34,514 bases of DNA from Pseudomonadota bacterium (GTDB lineage: Bacteria; Pseudomonadota; Gammaproteobacteria; Steroidobacterales; Steroidobacteraceae): the NCBI GenBank assembly GCA_023428645.1, contig JAEYXD010000083.1, positions 1 to 34,514 on the forward strand, written 5' to 3'. The notes under the pieces are model-generated. The model made no database searches. It was not told where the DNA came from and saw only the letters and a program-made list of their open reading frames with translations. Shown here piece after piece: positions 12,534 through 21,798 of the stretch. The position numbers and the translations under genes were made by a program. Every line of letters begins with the position of its first letter. The stretch's first letter is position 1.

Positions 12534-14807
12534 ATGAGCGCAGTGGAATCCTCCGTTATTTCTCGCGACGACTACGTTTACGAAATCCTGCGAGCCGTCG
12601 AAGGGCAGTCGCTCGAGCAAGCGATCAACACGACGCTGAGCCGCCGTTCCTTCCTGAAGGTCACGGGTGTTGCGGGCGCGGGCCTCGTGCTCGCGTTCTA
12701 CGTCGGCGAAAAGGCCGAGGCCCAAACTGCGAGCGGCAAGCAGTTCGCGCCGAACGCGTTCGTGAGCATCGCGCCGGACGGCACGATCACGATCATGTCG
12801 AAGAATCCCGAAATCGGTCAGGGCATCAAGACGGCGATGCCGATGATCGTCGCCGAAGAGCTCGACGCCGATTGGGCGCACGTCAAGACGGTGCAGGCGC
12901 CGGTCGATGCGAAGCTGTACGGCCGTCAATGGGCCGGCGGCTCGCGCTCGATCCCGACGAACTGGGACGCGATGCGCCAAGCCGGCGCGACGGCTCGCGC
13001 GATGCTCGTGCAGGCCGCCGCGAAGCAGTGGGGCGTGCCGGAGGCCGAGCTCACGACCGCGAAGAGCGTCGTCACGCACGCGGGCAGCGGCAAGAGCGCC
13101 ACGTACGGCGAGCTCGCGCTCAAGGCAGCCGCGCTCAAGGTGCCGGATCCGAAGACGGTCAAGCTCAAGGATCGCAAGGACTACTCGCTCCTCGGCTCGC
13201 GCATCACGGGCGTCGACAATCAGCAGATCGTCACGGGCCAGCCGCTGTTCGGCATCGACGTGAACGTGCCGAACATGCACTACGCAGCGTTCGAGAAGTG
13301 CCCTGCCGTCGGCGGCAAGGTGAAGAGCGCGAACCTCGACGAGATCAAGCAGCTCCCCGGCGTCACGGATGCGTTCATCGTCGAAGGCACCGGCAAGCCG
13401 AGCGAAGTGATGCCCGGCGTCGCGATCATCGCGACCTCCACCTGGGCGGCATTCAGCGCGAAGCGCAAGCTGAAGATCGAATGGGACGAGTCCGAGGCGT
13501 CGAAGGACAGCTGGAGCCAGTCCGTCGCGCAGGCGCAAGAGCTCGCGAAGCAGCCGCAAGGCACGAAAGAGCTCACGAAGATCGGCGACTTCGACAAGGC
13601 GCTGGAAGGCACGGCGACGGCGGAAGGGTTTTACTCCTATCCGTTCATCCCGCACGCGCCGCTCGAGCCGCAGAACACGACGGCGCAGTGGCAGGGCGAC
13701 AAGCTCGTGATCTGGGCGCCGACGCAGAATGCGAGCACGGCGATGACGATGTTGCCCGGCATCTTCGGCGTGAAGCCGGAGAACGTGACGATGTATCAGA
13801 CGCGGGTCGGCGGCGGTTTCGGCCGTCGCTTGCAGAACGACTACGTCATGGAAGCCGTCCAGATCGCCAAGCAGGCGGGTGTTCCGGTCAAGCTGCAATG
13901 GACGCGCGAAGACGACATGCAGCATGACTTCTTCCGTCCCGGCGGCTTCCACGCGTTCAAGGGCGGCGTCGATAGCAACGGCAAGCTGGTCGCGTTCGCG
14001 GACCACTTCATCACGTTCTCCTCGGACGGCGGCGAGAAGGCCGTCGGCTCCGGCGACATTTCGCCCGAGGAGTTCCCGACGCTGCTCGTGCCGAACGTCA
14101 AACTGACGACGACGATGCTGCCGTGGAAGATCCCGACGGGTCCGTGGCGCGCCCCCCGCTCGAACACCGTGGCCTTCGCCGTGCAGAGCTTCCTGCATGA
14201 GCTGTCGAGCGCGGCGAAGCGCGATCACCTGCAGTTCCTGCTGGATTTGATGGGCGAGCCGCGTCATCTGCCGCCGGCGACCGAGTCCGCGTTGAACACG
14301 GGCCGCGCGGCCGAAGTGATCAAGCTCGCGGCGGAAAAGGCGGGCTGGGGCAAGCAGCTGCCGAAAGGCCGCGGCATGGGCCTCGCGTTCCACTTCAGCC
14401 ACGCGGGCCACTTCGCGGAAGTCGCGGAGGTCAGTGTCGATGCGAATCGCAAGCTGACGATCCACAAGATCACGGTCGCGGGCGACATCGGTCCGATCGT
14501 CAACATGAGCGGCGCCGAGAACCAGGTCGTCGGCTCGGTCATCGACGGCTTCAGCACGCTGATGGGGCTCGAGCTGTCGATCGAGGACGGCCGGATTCAG
14601 GAAACGAACTTCGATCGTTACCCGATCCTGCGCCTCGCGCACGCGCCGCCGGTGGAAGCGCACTTCATCCAGAGCGACTTCGCGCCGACGGGCGCGGGCG
14701 AGCCGGCATTGCCGCCGCTCGCTCCGGCGATCTGCAACGCGATCTTCGCGGCCACGGGTCATCGGGTGCGCTCGATGCCGTTGCGCCGGGAAGGCTATAC
14801 GGTCTAA
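12534..14807 (+). CDS. iorB: Molybdopterin-binding large subunit, isoquinoline-1-oxidoreductase type
   Basis: 757 residues from the ATG at 12534. A Tat motif SRRSFLKVTG (36-45) with a hydrophobic stretch GVAGAGLVLAFYV sits behind an unusually long 35-residue n-region, so the enzyme is expected outside the cytoplasm. The molybdenum-cofactor domain shows RVGGGFGRR near 425, FYSYPFIPHAPLEPQNTTAQ, and GAGEPALPPLAPAICNA near 720, which holds the active-site Glu. The family hydroxylates N-heterocycles or oxidises aldehydes; the substrate here is unknown. No XdhC-type chaperone or cytochrome gene is adjacent. The operon ends at a strong terminator 24 bp downstream. Start: a GGGAA stretch lies 7-11 nt upstream. 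Confidence 0.9.
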   Translation: MSAVESSVISRDDYVYEILRAVEGQSLEQAINTTLSRRSFLKVTGVAGAGLVLAFYVGEKAEAQTASGKQFAPNAFVSIAPDGTITIMSKNPEIGQGIKTAMPMIVAEELDADWAHVKTVQAPVDAKLYGRQWAGGSRSIPTNWDAMRQAGATARAMLVQAAAKQWGVPEAELTTAKSVVTHAGSGKSATYGELALKAAALKVPDPKTVKLKDRKDYSLLGSRITGVDNQQIVTGQPLFGIDVNVPNMHYAAFEKCPAVGGKVKSANLDEIKQLPGVTDAFIVEGTGKPSEVMPGVAIIATSTWAAFSAKRKLKIEWDESEASKDSWSQSVAQAQELAKQPQGTKELTKIGDFDKALEGTATAEGFYSYPFIPHAPLEPQNTTAQWQGDKLVIWAPTQNASTAMTMLPGIFGVKPENVTMYQTRVGGGFGRRLQNDYVMEAVQIAKQAGVPVKLQWTREDDMQHDFFRPGGFHAFKGGVDSNGKLVAFADHFITFSSDGGEKAVGSGDISPEEFPTLLVPNVKLTTTMLPWKIPTGPWRAPRSNTVAFAVQSFLHELSSAAKRDHLQFLLDLMGEPRHLPPATESALNTGRAAEVIKLAAEKAGWGKQLPKGRGMGLAFHFSHAGHFAEVAEVSVDANRKLTIHKITVAGDIGPIVNMSGAENQVVGSVIDGFSTLMGLELSIEDGRIQETNFDRYPILRLAHAPPVEAHFIQSDFAPTGAGEPALPPLAPAICNAIFAATGHRVRSMPLRREGYTV

Positions 14808-14830
14808 GACCGCTTCGAGCCGCGCGCTCG

Positions 14831-14870
14831 AGAAAAGGCGGGACGCTGCAAAGCGTCCCGCCTTTTTCTT
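14831..14870 (+). terminator. Rho-independent terminator after the molybdenum hydroxylase operon
   Basis: AAAAGGCGGGACGCT-GCAA-AGCGTCCCGCCTTTT is a perfect 15-bp stem with a GCAA tetraloop (14831-14864), followed by TCTTTT. It starts 24 bp after the stop codon of the large subunit. Confidence 0.93.
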
Positions 14871-15038
14871 TTCCGCCGCCCGCGGCGCGGACAGCCCATG
14901 TATGACCGCGCGGATCGCATTTCGATCCGTGCGCGACCCAGCGGAAAGTGCAGAGATTTCTCAAGGACGCGCCGGGCGCAAAGTGATGCCGCGCCGCCCT
15001 CCTGAAGACATGTCAACGGGCACACCAGGAGGCGGCGC

Positions 15039-15740
15039 ATGTCTCATCGACAACTCCTGGAGAAAACATCAATGAATGCGACGCTCCATACGTTTCCGCC
15101 CTTGCAATCGATGAACTCGCCGCGTGGTGTCATCCTCGCCGCGATCGTGCTGCTGCATTGCGGCTTTTTTCTCGCCCTGAGCTCGGGGATGAGCATCGAT
15201 GTCATCAAGGCGTTTCGCACCGAGACCAAGCTCGTCACCCCGCCCCCCATCGACATGGACGACGATCCACCGCAGCCGACCACGCCGCCGAACATCGATT
15301 TCAAACGCGAGGTGTTCGTACCCGAGCCCGATCCGGTGGCGTTGCCCGACGATGCGGAGGCGCCGACCGCGCCGCGCGGCACGGTGTCGCAGGCGCCGCC
15401 GGTGGCGCCCACCGATCGCTCAGGCAGCACCGAGCCCGTGATCGCGATGCCGTCCATCGACCCGCGCATCGGCCTCAGCGAGCCACCCTATCCCGCCTCG
15501 GAGATTCGCGCCGGGCACGCCGGCACGGTGCTGCTGTCGATCTACGTGCTCGAGAACGGGCGCGTCGGTGATGTGAAACTCGACCAAAGCTCCGGGTACG
15601 CGAAGCTCGATGACGCCGCCTTGCGCGAAGCGCGGCGCTGGCGCTTGAAACCCGGCATGCGTGACGGCGTACCCGTCGCGATGTGGAAGCAGATCCCGAT
15701 CACGTTCCAGCTACAGAACGGCAACTCGCGCCGCTTCTGA
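15039..15740 (+). CDS. TonB-like energy transducer
   Basis: 233 residues from the ATG at 15039, which has AGGAGG at 15027-15032, 6 nt upstream; a second start at 15072 is possible. One transmembrane helix (GVILAAIVLLHCGFFLALSS) is followed by a Pro/Asp-rich spacer (DMDDDPPQPTTPP) that spans the periplasm. The C-terminal TonB domain (about 145-230) is shown by EPPYPASEIRAGHAGTVLLS, DVKLDQSSGYAKLDDAAL and AREARRWRLKP-type sequence. It would transmit proton-motive force to outer-membrane receptors. No exbB, exbD or receptor gene is adjacent. Confidence 0.88.
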   Translation: MSHRQLLEKTSMNATLHTFPPLQSMNSPRGVILAAIVLLHCGFFLALSSGMSIDVIKAFRTETKLVTPPPIDMDDDPPQPTTPPNIDFKREVFVPEPDPVALPDDAEAPTAPRGTVSQAPPVAPTDRSGSTEPVIAMPSIDPRIGLSEPPYPASEIRAGHAGTVLLSIYVLENGRVGDVKLDQSSGYAKLDDAALREARRWRLKPGMRDGVPVAMWKQIPITFQLQNGNSRRF

Positions 15741-15774
15741 GTTCCGGACTTCCGTGCTGGGATCCAGCATCGTG

Positions 15775-15799
15775 CCCTCCCCCGCCTGGCGGGGGAGGG
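15775..15799. repeat. REP-like palindrome between convergent genes
   Basis: CCCTCCCCCGCC-T-GGCGGGGGAGGG is a 12-bp perfect inverted repeat followed by TCGGGACC. It belongs to the same family as 7154 and 7254. Placed between the TonB gene and the convergent BON gene, it could end both transcripts. A weaker stem TGCTGG-GAT-CCAGCA lies at about 15755-15769. Confidence 0.6.
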
Positions 15800-15860
15800 T
15801 CGGGACCTTCGCCCTGGCCGGCTCTTCGATCGCCATGACCGTTGCGCGAGGCGCCCGGCT

Positions 15861-16391
15861 CTACTTCAACGCAATATCGTTGCGCACATCCTGCACGCCC
15901 TGCACCGTGCTTGCGACATCGGCGGCGCGATTTTTCACCTGCGTGTCGGCGACGAACCCACTCAACTGCACGACGCCGTCACTCACGGCCACGTTGATGT
16001 CGCGCGCGTCGCCCGCCACGTGCGCTTCGATCTGCTTGCGCACTTGCGCCGCGATGATCGTATCGTCCAGCGCTTGTCCGACGGTCGGACGCGATTCGCG
16101 GACGACGAGGTCATTGCGTACCGTCGCGACACCACGGACCGCGCGCGCCGCTTCGAGCGCCTGCTCCAGATCCTGTTCCGATTCGACGAAGCCGCTCAAC
16201 TGCACGACACCGCCCTCGACTTCGATCTTGATCTGGTCGGGATCCGCGACCTTGCTTGCATGCAATGCGCTCTGCACGCGATTCGCGAGCGCGGTGGACG
16301 CCGAGGACTCCGCGGGGGCCTGCGCGCTAGCCGTCGATGCGCACGCGAGCATCATCAGAGTAAGAACTACAAGATTCGTTGGCTTTCGCAT
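15861..16391 (-). CDS. Periplasmic double-BON-domain protein
   Basis: 176 residues with a signal peptide (MRKPTNLVVLTLMMLACAST, cleavage likely after ASA). Two BON domains follow: residues about 32-100 (VQSALHASKVADPDQIKIEV, GVVQLSGFVESEQDLEQAL) and about 105-172 (ISAQ-like start IIAAQVRKQIEAHVAGD, GVVQLSGFVADTQVKNRAAD). BON proteins (OsmY-like) are periplasmic stress proteins thought to bind membranes or peptidoglycan. It is divergent from the PRPP-synthetase-like gene; the 141-bp gap contains GTTC-N9-GAAC at 16445-16461. Confidence 0.88.
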   Translation of the reverse strand: MRKPTNLVVLTLMMLACASTASAQAPAESSASTALANRVQSALHASKVADPDQIKIEVEGGVVQLSGFVESEQDLEQALEAARAVRGVATVRNDLVVRESRPTVGQALDDTIIAAQVRKQIEAHVAGDARDINVAVSDGVVQLSGFVADTQVKNRAADVASTVQGVQDVRNDIALK

Positions 16392-16532
16392 GGCCTCACC
16401 TCACTTCGCGACTCCCCTACTGGAACCCTGACAGGCTGCGCGCTGTTCCCCTGACCAGAACCGCAGGACGCCTGACACACGCTCTGCCCTTTTCTAACGT
16501 CGCGACGGCCTGGCACCGGCTCATTCGCACCC

Positions 16533-17441
16533 ATGAACCCAAATCGCAAGCCGCTACTGTTCTGCTTTCCCGATGATCTGCGCATGGCGCACGACCTCGC
16601 TCGCGGCGTCGAGGCGGATATCGGCGCGATCGAATGGCGGCGCTTTCCGGATCGGGAATCGCTGATCACGCTCGACGGTGCCTGCGCCGGTCGCGACGTC
16701 GTCATCGTCTGCACGCTCAACGATCCGGACACCAAGGCGCTGCCGCTGTACTTCTGCGCGGCGACGGCCCGCGATCTTGGCGCGCGTCGCGTCGGGCTGG
16801 TTGCGCCGTATCTTGGCTACATGCGACAGGACGAGCGCTTCCGGCCCGGGCAATCGCGCAGCGCCGCGGGCTTTGCGCGGTTGCTCTCGTCGAGCTTCGA
16901 TTGGATCGTCACGGTCGATCCGCACTTGCATCGCATCGCGAGCCTCGCCGAAATCTTCTCCGTCCGCGCGACGGCGGTCAGCGCGATGCCCGCCGTGAGC
17001 CGCTGGATCGCCGCGAATGTCGCGAATCCGGTGATCGTCGGCCCCGACAGCGAAAGCGCGCAATGGGTGGAGCGTGTCGCGCGATCGCTCGACGCGCCGT
17101 CGCTCGTGCTGACGAAGATCCGCAGAGGCGACCGTGATGTCACCGTGAGTGCCATCGACCCGGCGCTCGTCCGCGGCCGCAATCCGGTCATCCTCGACGA
17201 CATCGCGTCGTCGGGTCACACCCTCGCCGAGGCGCTGCGAGGGTTCGCGGCGATCGACCGGCAGGGCGCTACGTGCGTCGTCGTGCACGCGCTCCTGGAT
17301 CAGGCCGGGCTGGCCATGCTGCGCGATGCGGGCGCCGAGCGCGTCGTGTCGACGAACACGATCACACACGTAACGAACCTGATCGACGTCGTGCCGTTGC
17401 TCGCGGCGGAGATCAAGACGCAGCTCGCTCGCGCCGATTGA
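16533..17441 (+). CDS. Ribose-phosphate pyrophosphokinase paralogue
   Basis: 302 residues. RQDERFRPGQSRSAAGFARL is the ATP-region motif of PRPP synthetase, LTKIRRGDRDV the flexible catalytic loop, and VILDDIASSGHTLAEAL the PRPP-binding loop. It makes PRPP from ribose 5-phosphate and ATP. The sequence departs from housekeeping Prs (SGQSRS region, ASSG rather than DTGG), and the position beside stress-type BON genes rather than ispE suggests an accessory paralogue, as found in some proteobacterial stress clusters. Cytoplasmic. The stop lies 12 bp from the stop of the convergent copper ATPase gene. Confidence 0.85.
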   Translation: MNPNRKPLLFCFPDDLRMAHDLARGVEADIGAIEWRRFPDRESLITLDGACAGRDVVIVCTLNDPDTKALPLYFCAATARDLGARRVGLVAPYLGYMRQDERFRPGQSRSAAGFARLLSSSFDWIVTVDPHLHRIASLAEIFSVRATAVSAMPAVSRWIAANVANPVIVGPDSESAQWVERVARSLDAPSLVLTKIRRGDRDVTVSAIDPALVRGRNPVILDDIASSGHTLAEALRGFAAIDRQGATCVVVHALLDQAGLAMLRDAGAERVVSTNTITHVTNLIDVVPLLAAEIKTQLARAD

Positions 17442-17453
17442 TCGAGCCCGGCG

Positions 17454-19730
17454 CTAGTTCCGTCCGTGATCGTCGAGCGAGGCATGCCTGAGCCGCAGCG
17501 CATTGCCGATGACCGACACCGAGCTGAAGCTCATGGCGGCCGCCGCGATGATCGGGCTCAAGAGCAGCCCGAACGCCGGGTACAGAATTCCCGCCGCGAT
17601 CGGCACACCGGCCGTGTTGTACGCGAACGCGAAGAACAGATTCTGCTTGATGTTCGCGAGCGTCGCGCGCGACAACGCGCGCGCCCGCACGATGCCTCGC
17701 AGGTCGCCCTTCACGAGCGTCACGTGCGCGCTCTCCATCGCGACATCGGTGCCCGTGCCCATTGCGATGCCGACCTGCGCTTGAGCGAGTGCCGGCGCGT
17801 CGTTGATGCCGTCGCCGGCCATCGCGACGATGTGGCCTTGCGCCTGCAATGCCCGCACCTGCTCGGCCTTCTGATCGGGCAGCACCTCGGCGACGACCTC
17901 GTCGATGCCGAGCTGCCGCGCGACCGCTTGCGCGGTCGTGTGACTGTCGCCCGTGAGCATGACGATGCGAATCCCCACGCGATGCAAGGCAGCGATCGCC
18001 TCCGCACTGCTCGCCTTCACCGGATCGGCGACACCGAGCACGCCAACCGGCCGTCCCTCGACGGCAACGAACATCGCGGTCTGACCCTGCTCGCGGAGCG
18101 CTTCGGCTTGCCGCGCCAGCGGCGCAGCGTCGATGTGATGCGCTTCTAGCAAGGCACGATTGCCGAGCAGCACGTCCTTTCCCGCCACGCGGCCGGCAAC
18201 TCCCTTGCCGGTCGACGACGTGAACTCCTGCGTATCGAGGAGCGCAAGCTTGCGCTCCTCGGCCCCGCGCACGATCGCGGCGGCGAGCGGGTGTTCGCTG
18301 CCGCGCTCCAGTGACGCGGCGAGCCGCAGCATCTCGTCCGCCATCGCGGGGTCGAGCGCCTCGACGCTCACGAGTCGCGGCTTGCCTTCCGTCAGCGTGC
18401 CCGTCTTGTCGACGATCAGCGTGTCGACCTTGCGCATCGTCTCGATGGCCTCGGCGTTGCGGAACAACACACCGGATTGGGCGCCGCGCGCCGTCGCGAC
18501 CATGATCGAAATCGGCGTCGCGAGTCCGAGCGCGCACGGGCACGCAATGATGAGCACCGCGACGGCGTTGATGACCGCGTGCGCCAGGCGCGGCTCGGGG
18601 CCCACGAGTGCCCAGACGACGAACGTCACGAGCGCGATGAGGATGACGGCCGGCACGAAGACGCCCGCCACCTTGTCCGCAAGCCGCTGAATCGGTGCGC
18701 GGCTGCGCTGCGCGTCCGCGACCATCGCGACGATGCGCGCGAGGAGCGTGTCGCTGCCGACCTTCTCCGCGCGCATCAGGATCGCACCGGTGCCATTGAT
18801 CGTGGCGCCGATGACGAGGTCGCCGGCCTGCTTGACGACGGGCGTCGGCTCGCCGGTGACCATCGACTCGTCGATATTGCTGTGTCCCTCCAGCACCGCG
18901 CCATCGACCGGCACCTTCTCGCCGGGCCGCACGCGCAGCCGGTCGCCGACCTGCACGTGCTCGAGCGCGATGTCCTCCTCACTGCCGTCGGCACGCACCA
19001 GACGCGCCGTCTTGGGCGACAACCCGAGCAGCAGCCGAATCGCGGCGCCCGTGCGGCTGCGGGCGCGCAGCTCCAGCACCTGGCCGAGCAAGATGAGCGT
19101 CACGATCATGGCAGCCGCTTCGAAATAGACATCGACCTCGCCGTGCTCGTTACGAAAGGCGGCCGGAAACACGTCGGGAAACAGCGTCGCGACGAGGCTA
19201 TAGATGAACGCCACGCCGACTCCGAGACCGATCAGCGTGAACATGTTGAGACTGCGGTGCCGAATCGATGCGACCGCACGCTCGTAGAACGGCCACGCCG
19301 CCCAGGTGCACACGGGCACAGCGAGCGCGAGTTCGAGCCAACGGCGGCCGGCAAACTGAAACAGATGGGCGAGCGCCGGGATCATGTGTCCCATCGTCAG
19401 CACGAGCAACGGCACGGTCAGCAGCGCCGCGATCCACAGGCGCCGCGTCATGTCCTCGAGCTCGGGATTCGCCGCCTCCTCCAACGTTACCGCCACGAGC
19501 TCCAGCGCCATGCCGCAGATCGGGCACGAGCCGGGACCGATCTGTCGCACATCAGGATGCATCGGACAGGTGTACATCGCATCGGCGCCAGCAGCCGCCT
19601 GCCGCGGCCGCGCATGCGCCGCGTGATCGTGCGCAGCCGCGGCCTTCCCGTGCGAGCCGCAACAGCTGTGCTCCGGGGGCGCTTCTTGCCGGGGAGTGTT
19701 TTGATCGTGATGCAAATGGTCGTGGTTCAT
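17454..19730 (-). CDS. copA: Copper-exporting P1B-type ATPase
   Basis: 758 residues from the ATG at 19730 (GAGG upstream). The N-terminus is His/Cys-rich (NHDHLHHD, HSCCGSHG, HDHAAH), then a heavy-metal-binding module YTCPMHPDVRQIGPGSCPIC (53-72) replaces the usual CxxC ferredoxin-like domain. The transport CPC is at 397-399, the phosphorylated Asp at D441 (DKTGT), the actuator TGE at 292-294, and SEHPLAAAI supplies the HP dipeptide. YN in the seventh and M-x2-SS (AAMSFSSVS) in the eighth membrane segment mark the Cu(I) class. It pumps Cu(I) out of the cytosol. The start overlaps the cueR stop (ATGA), so the two are cotranslated under the CueR promoter. Confidence 0.94.
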   Translation of the reverse strand: MNHDHLHHDQNTPRQEAPPEHSCCGSHGKAAAAHDHAAHARPRQAAAGADAMYTCPMHPDVRQIGPGSCPICGMALELVAVTLEEAANPELEDMTRRLWIAALLTVPLLVLTMGHMIPALAHLFQFAGRRWLELALAVPVCTWAAWPFYERAVASIRHRSLNMFTLIGLGVGVAFIYSLVATLFPDVFPAAFRNEHGEVDVYFEAAAMIVTLILLGQVLELRARSRTGAAIRLLLGLSPKTARLVRADGSEEDIALEHVQVGDRLRVRPGEKVPVDGAVLEGHSNIDESMVTGEPTPVVKQAGDLVIGATINGTGAILMRAEKVGSDTLLARIVAMVADAQRSRAPIQRLADKVAGVFVPAVILIALVTFVVWALVGPEPRLAHAVINAVAVLIIACPCALGLATPISIMVATARGAQSGVLFRNAEAIETMRKVDTLIVDKTGTLTEGKPRLVSVEALDPAMADEMLRLAASLERGSEHPLAAAIVRGAEERKLALLDTQEFTSSTGKGVAGRVAGKDVLLGNRALLEAHHIDAAPLARQAEALREQGQTAMFVAVEGRPVGVLGVADPVKASSAEAIAALHRVGIRIVMLTGDSHTTAQAVARQLGIDEVVAEVLPDQKAEQVRALQAQGHIVAMAGDGINDAPALAQAQVGIAMGTGTDVAMESAHVTLVKGDLRGIVRARALSRATLANIKQNLFFAFAYNTAGVPIAAGILYPAFGLLLSPIIAAAAMSFSSVSVIGNALRLRHASLDDHGRN

Positions 19731-20206
19731 CGCGCACCTCGCGAGTGATGGTTCGCGGCGTGATCCGCCGGCTTGGCGAGATCTTCGAGAATGGGGCATT
19801 CGGGCCGGGCGTCGCCGTGACAGTGATCGGCGAGCTCCTGGAGCGTGCGCACCATGCTTTGCAGATGCGCGATCTTCTCTTCGAGCTGCTCGATGTGCCG
19901 CAGAGCGAGGCGCCGCACGGTCGCGCTTGCGCGCGAGCGGTTGCGCCACAACGAAACGAGCGCCGCGATCTGCTCCATCGAAAAGCCGAGATCGCGCGCA
20001 CGGCGCACGAGGCGCAACGTCTGCACGTCAGCGTCGCTGTAGGACCGGTAGTTGCCGGCCGTGCGGCGCGACCTCGGAATCATTCCGAGCGACTCGTAGT
20101 GCCGAATCATTTTCGCCGACACGCCGGAAGCCGCGGCCGCTTGCCCGATCGTGAGGGTGCGATCACTGCTCGCAGCGGGCGTCGATTGTTTCACCGCGTG
20201 AGGCAT
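19727..20206 (-). CDS. cueR: MerR-family copper-responsive regulator (CueR type)
   Basis: 159 residues from the ATG at 20206. The MerR HTH is LTIGQAAAASGVSAKMIRHY (18-37) with ESLGMIPRSRR and NYRSYSDADVQTLRLVRRAR. A long dimerisation helix leads to the metal loop C-HGDARPE-C, a C-x7-C spacing identical to the Cu(I)-binding loop of CueR, and PILEDL follows as in CueR. It would activate its own operon on sensing Cu(I) by twisting the over-spaced promoter. It has an extra 15-residue N-terminal stretch and a His-rich C-terminal end (HAANHHSRG). Confidence 0.93.
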   Translation of the reverse strand: MPHAVKQSTPAASSDRTLTIGQAAAASGVSAKMIRHYESLGMIPRSRRTAGNYRSYSDADVQTLRLVRRARDLGFSMEQIAALVSLWRNRSRASATVRRLALRHIEQLEEKIAHLQSMVRTLQELADHCHGDARPECPILEDLAKPADHAANHHSRGAR

Positions 20207-20232
20207 GTGCCTGCTCCTGGTAACCCAGGCGC

Positions 20233-20263
20233 AGGATGCACCTTGCCATCGTGGGAAGGTCAA
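20233..20263 (-). promoter_or_regulatory. CueR-type promoter and operator of the cueR-copA operon
   Basis: On the minus strand TTGACC (-35) and CATCCT (-10) are 19 bp apart, the over-long spacer of MerR-family promoters. The spacer region contains the dyad ACCTTCCCA-CGA-TGGCAAGGT (20240-20260), which matches the known CueR box pattern. It lies 27 nt before the cueR ATG. Confidence 0.88.
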
Positions 20264-20348
20264 GCCGCGAGTGCCCGACAGCAAATCTGAGAGGGCTGTA
20301 GGACGCGTCAGCGAGACGGAGGATCAGCCGCCGGCGCGGCCTGCTCGA

Positions 20349-21600
20349 TCATTCCGCGCCGGTCGCGCGCGGCGTCACATGAATGAGCTCGCCGGGATTG
20401 GCGTCCTCCAGCAGCCACAACGAGCCATCCGGCGCTTGTGCGACATCGCGAATGCGCTTGCCGACGTTCCAGCGCTCCGCGAGCTTCGCACCGCCTTTGC
20501 CGTCGAATACGATACGGCTGAGCGACATCGTCGACAGTCCCGAGATGAAGCCGCTACCCTGCCACTGCGGGAACGTCTTGTCGCTCGTGTAGAACATCAG
20601 ATTGCCGGGCGCGATGACCGGCACCCACCACAGGACGGGCTTCGTGAACTCGTTGCTCGTGTCGTGGCTCGGGATCGGCGTGCCGTTGTAGTTGATGCCG
20701 TACGAGACGAGCGGCCAGCCGTAGTTCTTGCCCTTCTCGATCAAGTTCAGCTCGTCGCCGCCGCGCGGACCATGCTCGACTTCCCACAGCTCTCCGGCGG
20801 GCGAGAACGCCAGCCCATAGGGCGTGCGAACGCCGGTTGCCCAGGTTTCGGCCGGCGTGAGGTTCGGACCCTTGAACGTGTACGTGCTGACCGGCTGCGC
20901 CGTCTTCGCCGCCTCCGTGTCGCGGCGGCGGATCGATCAGAGGAATAGACGTCGCGCCCACCCGGCCCGCGAACGGGTTTCCCGGCGCAGGCTTGCCATC
21001 CAAGGTCAGGCGCAGAATCTTTCCGGCGGGTTGATCCAGGTCTTGCGCGGGCGAGAAGCGCTGGCGATCGCCGACCGACAGAAACAAATACTGATCATCG
21101 GGCGAGAACGCGACTTGCGCGCCTTCTTGTCCGCCTCTGCCTCGCGGGAGCTGGCGCCACAAGACTTCGAAGTTATCCAGTCGCGCACCCGCGGCGGTGA
21201 ACACGAGCTTGCCTCGCGCGAGCGCCAGGCCACCGCCGTAGTCGCCGGGCTCTGCGTACGTGAGATAGATGCTCTGGTCAGTGGCGTAGCGCGGCGAAAC
21301 GAACACGCCGTGCATGCCATTCTGCCCCTGCCAGTAGACGGCGGGCGTGTTGCCCAAGGGGCCGATCTTCTTGCCTTCCGCCGACACGAGCCACACGGGG
21401 CCCACCTTCTCGGTCACGAGCATGCGGCCGTCCGGCAAGAAGGCGATGCGCCAAGGCAGCGAGAACTCGCTCGTCGTCGTCATCGTGAACGGCAGCGTGG
21501 CCTCGGGCTTGTGCTCGCCCACGTTGACCTGGGCCCACGCGCTGCCGGCCACTGCGGCCGTCAGATGTATGAACAGAGTTGCCGTGCTCGCCAGTTTCAT
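20349..21600 (-). pseudogene. PQQ-dependent sugar dehydrogenase, interrupted by one frameshift
   Basis: From the ATG at 21600 a signal peptide (TLFIHLTAAVAGSAWAQ) leads into the beta-propeller of the soluble glucose/sorbosone dehydrogenase family: LPWRIAFLPDGRMLVTEK, GQNGMHGVFVSPRY, VAFSPDDQYLFLSVGDRQRF, GKILRLTLDGKPAPGNPFAG. Near 20915-20935, at a GGC-repeat run, the frame becomes nonsense. The next frame continues correctly (TPYGLAFSPAGELWEVEHG, KGKNYGWPLVSYGINYNG, GLSTMSLSRIVFDGKGG) to the stop at 20349. One deleted base explains it. The intact protein would oxidise aldose sugars in the periplasm using PQQ. It is either a recent pseudogene or an assembly error in a repeat run. Confidence 0.85.
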
Positions 21601-21798
21601 CGCCGATGCCCCCTTCTTGAAGCCCTGCACGGGCGCCGCTCGCTGCGCGGTGTCGCGCGCGGGACGCGCACGCGCTCCGTTATGTAATCGGATATATCAC
21701 GAGTTCGTAGCGTAGCCCGCGCCCTTTCCGTGGGCGAGCCGCAGTACGTGCGAATTTTTGTCAGGACCTCACCGCACCAAAGACTGCGAGAGGTGGCT

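Noticed and set aside
12504..14762. 752-codon minus-strand open frame opposite the molybdenum hydroxylase
   Set aside because: Antisense shadow with low-complexity Arg/Asp/His composition; the plus strand has full family motifs.
16445..16461. GTTC-N9-GAAC upstream of the PRPP-synthetase gene as a fifth member of the palindrome family
   Set aside because: Its distance (80 nt) is suggestive, but only about half of the consensus positions match.
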